DNA from: DASPKW01 sp038244055
GTDB lineage: Bacteria; Planctomycetota; Phycisphaerae; Tepidisphaerales; Tepidisphaeraceae
Direction: 5' to 3'
Assembly (NCBI GenBank): GCA_038244055.1
Contig: JBBRTW010000030.1
Location: 1 to 27,656 of the forward strand
Length of the DNA: 27,656 bases
Part shown: piece after piece, positions 6,846 through 15,685 of the stretch
Layout of the letters: each line of letters begins with the position of its first letter
Numbering within the stretch: position 1 is the stretch's first letter
Notes under the pieces: generated by a model
Seen by the model: only the letters and a program-made list of their open reading frames with translations
What the model was told of the DNA's origin: nothing
The model's database searches: none
Translations under genes and position numbers: made by a program

Positions 6846-7363
6846 CTTCTCCCGGGCTATCGGCTTTGCCGTTTGGCACTGAGATTCTCATTGACGCGAA
6901 TGTTGCCACCTACGCCCTTCAAGGACGCTCCGTTCAATGCGCGGACCTCCTCATACGATGTGCGAATGGCGAACTTTCGGGATTCACGACAACCGACGTC
7001 ATGTCTGATGTATGCCACCGACTCATGCTCACCGAAGCGGCCGGACGGGGACTCATCAGCCGGCCAAATGCCTCCAGTCTCCAGGGCAAGCCCCATGTCG
7101 TTCGCCAACTCGACGATTACTGGAAACGCCTTCTCAAGGTCGCGGCAAGTGGTATCGCCGTTCTTCCGCTCGATGAATTCAGATTCGTTCGTGCCCATCA
7201 ACTCCGGCGATCATTCGGCCTGATGACCAACGACTCCCTCCTCCTCGCCGCCGCTGAAGTCTTCGGCATCGCCTCCCTCGCCACCAACGACGCCGACTTC
7301 GACGCCATCCCCTGGCTCACCATTTACAAACCCACCGACCTAGCCCCGCCTCCAGCCCCGTAA
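6842..7363 (+). CDS. PIN-domain RNase (VapC-like toxin)
   Basis: This 173-residue protein starts at GTG, overlapping the upstream gene by 4 bases. PIN-domain acidic residues are visible: Asp18 in LIDANVATYAL, Asp131 in MTNDSLLLA and Asp150 in ATNDADFD, with an acidic Asp52 region (TTTDVMSD) between. These form the Mg-dependent ribonuclease centre. VapC toxins cut tRNA or rRNA when the antitoxin is degraded; the target is not predictable. It is longer than typical VapC proteins (about 130-140 residues), mainly because of an insertion at about residues 65-100 and a Pro-rich tail. The pair lies as a unit between trpG/pabA and a sugar isomerase-like gene. Confidence 0.82.
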   Translation: MTSPGLSALPFGTEILIDANVATYALQGRSVQCADLLIRCANGELSGFTTTDVMSDVCHRLMLTEAAGRGLISRPNASSLQGKPHVVRQLDDYWKRLLKVAASGIAVLPLDEFRFVRAHQLRRSFGLMTNDSLLLAAAEVFGIASLATNDADFDAIPWLTIYKPTDLAPPPAP

Positions 7364-7399
7364 TTGACATTTCCCCCCGCCGCCCCCAAAAATCTCCCC

Positions 7400-8284
7400 A
7401 TGCCCACCCGCACCGGCCAATTCTCCATCGGCTTCCGCCGCAACAACTCCCCCTGGCAGGCCGACCTCCCCGCACTCCTCCAATGGGCCGAACAATCCGG
7501 ATTCCAGGCCATCGACCTCACCCAATCCACCCCCGCTGAAGTCCGCGCCGTTATCGCCTCCGGCCTGCGCCTCGGCACCGTCGACCTCCTGGAAATGGGC
7601 AAGCTCCTCGTCGCCGACCCCGCCCAGCGCCGCCAGCGCATCGACCGCAACATCGCCTACCTCCGCGAAATGTCCGAGGCCGGCGCGACCACCTTCTTCA
7701 CCGTTCTGCTCCCCGATGACTTTGCCATGAAACGCTCCGACGCCTACGCCCTGGCCGTCGAAACCATTGGCCCGCTGGCCGATGCCGCCGCCGCGCTGAA
7801 CGTCCGCATCGCCATCGAAGGCTGGCCTGGCCCCGCGCCAACCTACCCCGCGCTCTTCTGCACGCCCGAGACCGTCCGTGCCCTCATCCGCGACACCAAT
7901 CCGAAATCCATCGGCATCAACTACGACCCCTCGCACCTTATCCGCCTGGGCGTCGACCCCGCCCGCTTCCTCCGCGAGTTTCTTCCCGGCGTCTTCCACG
8001 TCCACGCCAAGGACACCGCCCATTTCCCCGATGCCATCTACGAACTCGGCCTCTACCAGGACAGCGCCTTCACCTCCCCGCACAAGTTCGGCCAGCACGC
8101 CTGGCGCTACACCCTCCCCGGCCAGGGCGTCGCCCCGTGGCCCGAACTCTTCTCCATCCTCAACGAGTCTTCCTACGCCGGCCCCGTCAGCATCGAACTC
8201 GAAGACGAGAACTTCCACGGCTCGCCCGAATCCGAAAAACTCGGCCTCGCGCTGGCGCGCGAATTTCTCGCGATGCGCGCCTGA
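7400..8284 (+). CDS. Sugar phosphate isomerase/epimerase-like TIM barrel
   Basis: This 294-residue protein belongs to the xylose-isomerase-like TIM barrel superfamily (AP endonuclease 2 fold). The four expected metal ligands are visible: Glu140 (IAIEGWPG), Asp176 (NYDPSHL), His202 (FHVHAKD) and Glu266 or a neighbour (SIELEDE). Such enzymes isomerise or epimerise keto sugars, inositol derivatives or hydroxypyruvate; the family is greatly expanded in planctomycetes and the exact substrate is open. The ATG at 7400 (MPTRTGQFSIGFRR) was chosen because the 12 in-frame codons upstream are Pro-rich and unlike the family. No signal peptide is present, so it is cytosolic. It begins 36 bases after the PIN gene and may be read from the same transcript. 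Confidence 0.88.
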   Translation: MPTRTGQFSIGFRRNNSPWQADLPALLQWAEQSGFQAIDLTQSTPAEVRAVIASGLRLGTVDLLEMGKLLVADPAQRRQRIDRNIAYLREMSEAGATTFFTVLLPDDFAMKRSDAYALAVETIGPLADAAAALNVRIAIEGWPGPAPTYPALFCTPETVRALIRDTNPKSIGINYDPSHLIRLGVDPARFLREFLPGVFHVHAKDTAHFPDAIYELGLYQDSAFTSPHKFGQHAWRYTLPGQGVAPWPELFSILNESSYAGPVSIELEDENFHGSPESEKLGLALAREFLAMRA

Positions 8285-8302
8285 TCTTATTAAAATCCCG
8301 GG

Positions 8303-8777
8303 ATGCCTAAAAGGACCTCCGCCCTTGCAAAGCCCAATCCCCGGCGGCTGCTCGCCGATCTGCGTCAACTGATCGCCCATTCCCGCCAGGACGTTGCCCG
8401 GCAGGTCAATGCGACCCTCGTGCAGCTTTACTGGCGCGTCGGTCAGCGCATTCGCGGAGACATTCTGAAAAACAAGCGCGCCGAATACGGGGAACAGATT
8501 GTAGCGACACTGTCGCTACAATTGGCCGACGAATTCGGCCCGGGCTGGTCGCGCCACAATCTCGCGCGGATGATTCGTTTCGCCGAGGTTTTCCCCAGGC
8601 CAAAGATTGGACAAAAGCGATATCCGCGTGGCCACCTACTGGACCGAAATGCTGCCAAAGAGCCTGCTCCAGCGCAAGCTCCGCCAGGCCCTGCTTCACG
8701 CACGGGACCGCCGGCAAAACTCGCGGCTGTTGCCCGAAGGCGGGAAACTTGAAAGCGGCCAGCGCCATGCGCGTTGA
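8303..8777 (+). pseudogene. YhcG/DUF1016 nuclease gene with central deletion and frameshift
   Basis: The ATG at 8303 opens a frame matching the N-terminal DUF1016 domain of YhcG-like PDDEXK nucleases: LVQLYWRVGQRIRGDILKNK, AEYGEQIVATLSLQLADEFG and a segment ending RMIRFAEVFP at about residue 95. From about 8600 that frame turns into Pro/Ala/Arg-rich sequence. A different frame (8608 onwards) then reads LDKSDIRVATYWTEMLPKSL and LLQRKLRQALLHARDR, which is the normal C-terminal end of the same family, stopping at 8777. Roughly 200 codons containing the catalytic PD-(D/E)XK core are missing between them. The gene is therefore a remnant with intact ends. The deletion size is estimated from the usual length of the family (about 340-380 residues). 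Confidence 0.82.
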
Positions 8778-8845
8778 CAGAAGCGCGATGCGGCCGCCCC
8801 GCGCTGCCGTTTCGCAACATACATCGCATTGCGACTATATAAATG

Positions 8846-8885
8846 AAAAACGCGGATCATCCCAGGTACTCTGGAATGATCCGCG
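8846..8885 (-). terminator. Rho-independent terminator for the coiled-coil gene
   Basis: CGCGGATCAT at 8851-8860 pairs with ATGATCCGCG at 8876-8885, and CCAG with CTGG inside, with one mismatch and a GTACT loop. On the minus strand the stem is followed by five Ts (8850-8846). It lies 168 bases beyond the stop of the minus-strand coiled-coil gene. The plus strand has no T-run after the stem. Confidence 0.65.
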
Positions 8886-8982
8886 CTAGAAAGGAGCTAC
8901 CTGCCCATCATCATGCCAGGCCGCGCACGCGCCATCATAGCGCCAGCCACAAACCCGGCCCCACCCGATTCATTTCTTCTTT

Positions 8983-9049
8983 CGCGACCTCGCGGTGAAT
9001 CTTCTTCAGTGAATCTTCTCCGCGAACTCCGCGTCTCCGCGGTGAATCC
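8983..9049. repeat. Imperfect CTCCGCG-type short repeats
   Basis: CTCCGCG occurs three times at 8-9 base spacing (9018-9041), flanked by CGCGGTGAATC copies at 8992-9002 and 9039-9049 and GTGAATCTTC copies around 8995 and 9009. This is an intergenic repeat next to the stop of the coiled-coil gene. The period is near 8, unlike the 7-base arrays elsewhere. Confidence 0.5.
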
Positions 9050-9052
9050 GCA

Positions 9053-9583
9053 TCACGCCGCTTCGGCGATGCTTTCATCCGCCAGCCGCATCGTCGGGCC
9101 GGCCTTTTTCGCCTTCTCGATGGCCGGAGCCGCCTTCGCCAGCAGGGCCGCCATGCTCGCCAGCGCGGCCGCATCGTCCTGGCTGGGAATCTGCGACTTG
9201 ATCGCTGCGCATTCGCGGCTCAATTCCGCGATCTGGGTCTTGTGCTCGCCGAGGCGCCCTTCGAGCTCGCTCTTGGCCGACTCCAGTGTGCGGATCTTCT
9301 CGCCCTGGCGGTTGATCATCGATTCGGTCGCCTCGCGGGCCGCTTCCAGCTCGGCGATCTTGGCCGTCAGGGCCGCGATCTCCTCGCCCTTCTTGCCGAT
9401 CGCGCCCTTCTGATCCTCGATCGTCTGCTCGTGCTGGGCGATTGATGACCCCTGGCTGACGATCGTCTGCTGCTGCGTGCGAATCTTCTCCGCATCCACC
9501 TTGACGCGGTTGGAAAGCTGAATGATCACGCCCTTGGCTTCATTGAGCGCCTGGGCGAATGACATGGTGCTGTCTTGTTGCAT
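9053..9583 (-). CDS. Cytosolic coiled-coil protein of unknown function
   Basis: This 176-residue protein starts at the ATG at 9583, preceded by GGAG seven bases upstream; a second Met at residue 7 is possible. Residues 15-130 are an almost continuous coiled coil rich in Glu, Lys, Gln, Ala and Ile (for example EEIAALTAKIAELEAAREA and LESAKSELEGRLGEHKTQIA). The C-terminal 40 residues are Ala-rich helix (AAALASMAALLAKAAPAIEK). No signal peptide, membrane segment or catalytic motif is visible. It looks like a small structural or scaffolding protein. It stands alone with its own terminator; the upstream gap of nearly 500 bases holds only repeats. Confidence 0.75.
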   Translation of the reverse strand: MQQDSTMSFAQALNEAKGVIIQLSNRVKVDAEKIRTQQQTIVSQGSSIAQHEQTIEDQKGAIGKKGEEIAALTAKIAELEAAREATESMINRQGEKIRTLESAKSELEGRLGEHKTQIAELSRECAAIKSQIPSQDDAAALASMAALLAKAAPAIEKAKKAGPTMRLADESIAEAA

Positions 9584-9762
9584 GGTGTAACTCCAATCGA
9601 CTCACGGTCATAAAACGTTCGGCCCATAACGAACAGGACCGATGCAGGTCAGGCCATCGACGACCCTCGACGTCCTGCTTCTAAGGTATTTAATCGGTTT
9701 GGTAATCTGGGGGGTTTAGGGAAAGTATAGAGAAAATTTTGGGGCCGATAACCATGAGGTAA

Positions 9763-9789
9763 GGGGGGCTGGGAGGGGAGGGAGGGGGG
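9763..9789 (+). other. Putative G-quadruplex tract
   Basis: Five runs of three or more Gs are separated by one or two bases (G6-CT-G3-A-G4-A-G3-A-G6). This satisfies the standard G-quadruplex pattern on the plus strand. It lies 4 bases from the 7-base array B. Confidence 0.55.
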
Positions 9790-9792
9790 ACT

Positions 9793-9841
9793 GATGAATA
9801 ATGAAGGATGAAGGATGAATGATGAAGGAGGAAGGATGAAT
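9793..9841. repeat. Heptameric tandem array B (unit GATGAAK)
   Basis: Seven units are in exact 7-base register: GATGAAT, AATGAAG, GATGAAG, GATGAAT, GATGAAG, GAGGAAG, GATGAAT. The array is intergenic, between the coiled-coil gene and the FabZ-like gene. Confidence 0.85.
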
Positions 9842-10071
9842 AAAGGACGGGATGACCGCGGTGGTCTACTACGCGATCTGGGGATGGATGCCCACGAGAG
9901 ATGAAGGCATGCGCGCCGGGGTGTTCTGCCGGACGGTTCGCAGATGGGGCGGCGCTCCGCACCTACCGCGCAATCACCAGGCCGCCGGCGTTAAGCGGTT
10001 AAAATCCCTGGCAGCGATCGAGCGCCCTCCGGGGCGAAGGCATGGGACCGGCGATGGGATGATCGATCGAT

Positions 10072-10545
10072 CTAAAAGCTGACGCCCGTGATCGCCGCTT
10101 CGAACACCATCGCGCCGTTGACGATGCCCTGGACGTTGCAGAAGACTCGGCGGTGGCGTTCCCAGAGTTTCTGGCCGAGGATGTACATTCGGCAGCCGGG
10201 GGTGACCTGGCCGCGGAATTTGACGCCGTCGACTCCGCCGAAGCCGACGAAGCCTTCCCAGTTGAGGATCTTCTTGGTGTAGAAGGAGGCGAGTTGGGCG
10301 GCGGCTTCGATCATGATGACGCCGGGGAGCAACGGGCGGCCGGGGAGGTGGCCGGGAACCCAGAACTCATCGGCCCGGACATCCTTGTAGCCGATGATCT
10401 GGCCGGCCTCCGGCTTGGCGTAGGAGATTCCGTTGAGGTGCTCCATGTCGCCGCGCTGGGGGTTGACGGCGCGGATCGCCTCCTGGTCGTAGAGGATGCG
10501 ATCGAGGTCGATGCCATTGATGTCGAAGAGGAATTGCGGAGGCAT
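10072..10545 (-). CDS. FabZ/FabA-like 3-hydroxyacyl-ACP dehydratase
   Basis: This 157-residue hot-dog-fold protein contains the signature FWVPGHLPGRPLLPGVIMIE (61-80), with the catalytic His66 and Glu80 of FabZ-type dehydratases. FabZ removes water from 3-hydroxyacyl-ACP in each round of fatty-acid elongation. The family is usually 140-160 residues, which supports the start at the ATG at 10545; in-frame sequence upstream to 10644 is low-complexity. No Shine-Dalgarno is evident. It is not surrounded by lpxD, lpxA or other fab genes here. FabZ and related hydroxyacyl dehydratase paralogues exist in planctomycetes, so the exact substrate range is uncertain. Confidence 0.85.
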   Translation of the reverse strand: MPPQFLFDINGIDLDRILYDQEAIRAVNPQRGDMEHLNGISYAKPEAGQIIGYKDVRADEFWVPGHLPGRPLLPGVIMIEAAAQLASFYTKKILNWEGFVGFGGVDGVKFRGQVTPGCRMYILGQKLWERHRRVFCNVQGIVNGAMVFEAAITGVSF

Positions 10546-10628
10546 AGAGGGGAGGGTGAGGGAGATGAGGGGAGAGGCTGGAGTCAGTCCATCCAACAGG
10601 TAGCTGGGGTTGGCCCAACAGGAAACAG

Positions 10629-10658
10629 GACGGGGCGAACACAAGGGTTCGCCCCGTC
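10629..10658 (-). terminator. Perfect 12-bp hairpin after the histone-like gene
   Basis: GACGGGGCGAAC (10629-10640) pairs perfectly with GTTCGCCCCGTC (10647-10658) around a 6-base loop. It lies between the stop of the histone-like gene and the start of the FabZ-like gene. The minus-strand sequence after the stem (CTGTTTCC) has only a short T-run, so termination may be Rho-dependent or the hairpin may protect mRNA ends. Confidence 0.5.
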
Positions 10659-10723
10659 GATAATCAGCGGCCGGATCGGCCGTCCAATGTCAGGGAGCAG
10701 CAAATAGCGGATGAGGCCGCCGG

Positions 10724-10933
10724 TTACGGGGCGGGAGGCGTCGGAGCGGCGGGAGCGCCTTCACCGGCATCGCGGCCTTCGAGGATCTTCTGCCGCACTT
10801 CCTGGGCGGCGGCCTTGATCTCCTGCATTTTTTTGCGAACGCGCGTGCCGGCGGCCTTGTTGCCGCCGATCGCCTTGTTCACATCGTCTTCAACTTCCGC
10901 CACGAGCATCTTCAACTTGTCGTACTCAACCAT
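10724..10933 (-). CDS. Histone H1-like (Hc1/HctA-type) small basic protein
   Basis: This 69-residue protein has the core GGNKAAGTRVRKKMQEIKAA at about residues 23-42 followed by AQEVRQKILEGR. This resembles the Hc1 family (chlamydial HctA and short homologues in planctomycetes and other bacteria), where a KGNKAAAxRVR motif leads into a basic helix. The N-terminus (MVEYDKLKMLVAEVEDDVNK) is an acidic helix and the C-terminus is an Ala/Pro tail, less lysine-rich than in HctA. It probably binds DNA non-specifically as a nucleoid protein, but the short basic region makes strong compaction unlikely. AAGGG precedes the ATG by about 9 bases. It forms a single-gene unit bounded by a hairpin downstream and a repeat-rich gap upstream. 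Confidence 0.7.
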   Translation of the reverse strand: MVEYDKLKMLVAEVEDDVNKAIGGNKAAGTRVRKKMQEIKAAAQEVRQKILEGRDAGEGAPAAPTPPAP

Positions 10934-11026
10934 GTTAGGTTTCCCTTCGGTGTTAATGGTGAAAAAAATGCTACTGGAGGGGGGCTATTGTGTCAAATGG
11001 GGCACAATTGCGATAGGGGGAATTTT

Positions 11027-11075
11027 GAGTTGCGAGTTGTGGGTCGCGAGTTGTGAGTTGTGAGTTGCGAGTTGT
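11027..11075. repeat. Heptameric tandem array C (unit GAGTTGY)
   Basis: Seven units are in exact register: GAGTTGC, GAGTTGT, GGGTCGC, GAGTTGT, GAGTTGT, GAGTTGC, GAGTTGT. The unit is the reverse complement, in rotation, of the AACTCGC unit of array A. It lies upstream of the histone-like gene. Confidence 0.88.
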
Positions 11076-11119
11076 ACAGGAACCTGCGCGGCCGCGCGGG
11101 ACCGATTTCGCCTTCTTCC

Positions 11120-11198
11120 AATCCGCAATCCGCAATCGCCAATCCGCAATAAAAAAACCCGCAATCGCCAATCCGCAATGGGGAAATCCGCAATGGGT
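11120..11198. repeat. Heptameric tandem array D (unit AATCCGC)
   Basis: Units AATCCGC, AATCCGC, AATCGCC, AATCCGC are in register (11120-11147). A 15-base unit with an A7 run follows, then AATCGCC, AATCCGC, AATGGGG, an 8-base AAATCCGC and AATGGGT. The array touches the stop codon of the heme-domain protein and lies about 45 bases from array C. Confidence 0.88.
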
Positions 11199-14435
<3,237 letters not shown>

Positions 14436-14766
14436 AGTTTTTCTGGAGTGGGTGAAACCCGCAAAGGCTCAACGTCTCGATGGAATAACTGCGCGGAGGC
14501 AGGGTTGGGGCCTGCATCACGATACGAGTGAGTATACGGCGGGGTGGGGAGGATGTTGAGGCGCTCGGGTGGCTTGGCCGGTGGCTTGGGCTTGGGTGGC
14601 ATGGGTAAGGCTCTAAGGCCTTACCCGTGTGAATGGTGAGACATTCCATTGGTGAATGAAACTGGACTCTCCATTTGTGGATGAAGCTAGACTATTCATT
14701 CTCAGCCCTTTCTCCCTGCTACACCCACGGGTAAGGCCTTAGAGCCTTACCCATGCCACCCATCAT
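14436..14766. other. 331-base intergenic region dominated by an inverted-repeat element
   Basis: No gene is supported here. The left part (14436-14592) should carry the promoter and leader of the heme-domain protein. The right part is the inverted-repeat element at 14593-14762, which ends 4 bases before the neighbouring stop codon. Confidence 0.6.
14593..14762. repeat. 37-bp inverted repeat enclosing 25-bp direct repeats (MITE- or BIME-like)
   Basis: 14593-14629 and 14726-14762 are perfect 37-base reverse complements (core GGGTAAGGCTCTAAGGCC). Each arm is itself an imperfect palindrome (GGGTAAGGC...GCCTTACCC). The 96-base interior holds two 25-base direct repeats, 14646-14670 and 14671-14695, that agree at 20 of 25 positions. 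There is no coding capacity. It could act as a transcription stop for the upstream gene or be a small non-autonomous mobile element. Confidence 0.85.
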
Positions 14767-15498
14767 TTACCCCATCGCCCGCGCCACATCCGCCAACCTC
14801 TGATGCGCCAGCTCACACGCGTAATCCACCCGAATCGCCCGCCGATATCCTTCGATCTTCGCGGCCGGGTCCTGCATCATGTCCGCCGCCGCCAGGTACG
14901 GCGCGTGCAATCGCTCCCACATCTCCATCACTTCGGCGAAAGTTTTCGTATCGCCCTTGCGCACGCCGGCGGGGAGCTGGCTCTCACTCAATACGATGCT
15001 GTGCGGGGGCACTTTTGACAGGAGCTGATCGATCGACTGCTCGACCACCGGGGGCAGGAGCACATCCTGAGTGGTGACGATCACGATGGCCTTGCCCGCG
15101 CCGATGGGGTAGGCGGCCGCGAGAAAAGTCTCGACGTAGATCCCGCGGGTCTCGGCCAGTTGGCGGACCTGCAGTGCCGGCTCGATCGTACCCCACCCCG
15201 CGATCAAAAACTGCCCATGCGGATAATTCGCCAGCACCTGCGCCGGGTCGATGACATCCGCCGGCCCTTCGGCGACCAGATCGAGGGCGACGATCCCCTC
15301 GCCGCAGCGCTGGCGGCGCTGGCGGCGGGCTTCCTGGAGGGGCATGTAGAGGCGGGAGAGGGTGTCGAAATCGCCGGCCTCGACGGCCAATCGCTCGGCC
15401 AGGGTGAGGAGACGCTCGGCCTCCCAGTAATGCGTGGCGATGAGCTCGGCCGAGGCTTGCTCGCAGAGTTGCTGGAGGTCGGTGGGGGGGCTGTTCAT
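14767..15498 (-). CDS. Protein of unknown function with helical ends and a central alpha/beta region
   Basis: I do not recognise this 243-residue protein. Residues 1-65 are helical and TPR-like (LQQLCEQASAELIATHYWEA, then ERLLTLAERLAVEAGDFDTL). Residues 66-180 alternate strands and helices (GKAIVIVTTQDVLLPP, HSIVLSESQLPAG). Residues 185-243 are again helical (YLAAADMMQDPAAKIEGYRR). No signal peptide, membrane segment or catalytic motif is evident. The start at the ATG at 15498 has no clear Shine-Dalgarno site. The gene is flanked by repeats on both sides: the inverted-repeat element starts 5 bases past its stop, and REP-like sequence lies upstream. Confidence 0.72.
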   Translation of the reverse strand: MNSPPTDLQQLCEQASAELIATHYWEAERLLTLAERLAVEAGDFDTLSRLYMPLQEARRQRRQRCGEGIVALDLVAEGPADVIDPAQVLANYPHGQFLIAGWGTIEPALQVRQLAETRGIYVETFLAAAYPIGAGKAIVIVTTQDVLLPPVVEQSIDQLLSKVPPHSIVLSESQLPAGVRKGDTKTFAEVMEMWERLHAPYLAAADMMQDPAAKIEGYRRAIRVDYACELAHQRLADVARAMG

Positions 15499-15506
15499 CT
15501 GGGGGC

Positions 15507-15548
15507 AATGTCAAAGGCGGGATGGGAAATGTCAAATGGGAGGTGGGT
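15507..15548. repeat. Two 21-base repeats beginning AATGTCAAA
   Basis: AATGTCAAA recurs at 15507 and 15528, giving two imperfect 21-base units (three times seven), followed by GTGGGATA copies at 15554-15564. They lie directly upstream of the unknown gene. This is a weaker relative of the 7-base arrays. Confidence 0.45.
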
Positions 15549-15586
15549 GGGATAGTGGGATAGGCGGTGAGGAGGGTCATTCGCCA

Positions 15587-15676
15587 ATGCCGCGGACCCC
15601 TCACCCTCGCCCTCTCCCACGCGGCGTTTGAGCGTTCCGACTATGACATCAAACGTGCGCCGCTTGGGAGAGGGAG
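15587..15676. repeat. REP-like dispersed GC-rich repeat, copy 2, with hairpin
   Basis: 15587-15618 matches copy 1 at 2401-2432 with 2 differences in 32 bases. Here it continues into an inverted structure: CCCTCTCCC (15610-15618) pairs with GGGAGAGGG, and GGCGTTTGA pairs with TCAAACGTGCGCC. This resembles the paired-palindrome layout of REP/BIME elements. Confidence 0.65.
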
Positions 15677-15685
15677 TAAGTGGGT

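Larger units (their letters stand above)
9584..10071. other. 488-base intergenic region without a supported gene
   Basis: The region contains a G-rich tract with quadruplex potential (9763-9789), 7-base array B (9793-9841), and about 230 bases in which I see no coding signal. Open frames on both strands here look like repeat translation rather than protein. The promoter of the coiled-coil gene should lie near 9590-9680. Confidence 0.6.

Noticed and set aside
9690..10082. Open frames on both strands in the gap upstream of the coiled-coil gene
   Set aside because: Their sequences are translations of the 7-base array and G-rich tract (Ser/His/Pro and similar runs) and show no start signals.
5874..11198. 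Possible CRISPR arrays at the tandem repeats
   Set aside because: Units are 7 bases with no spacers, and no cas genes lie in the window.
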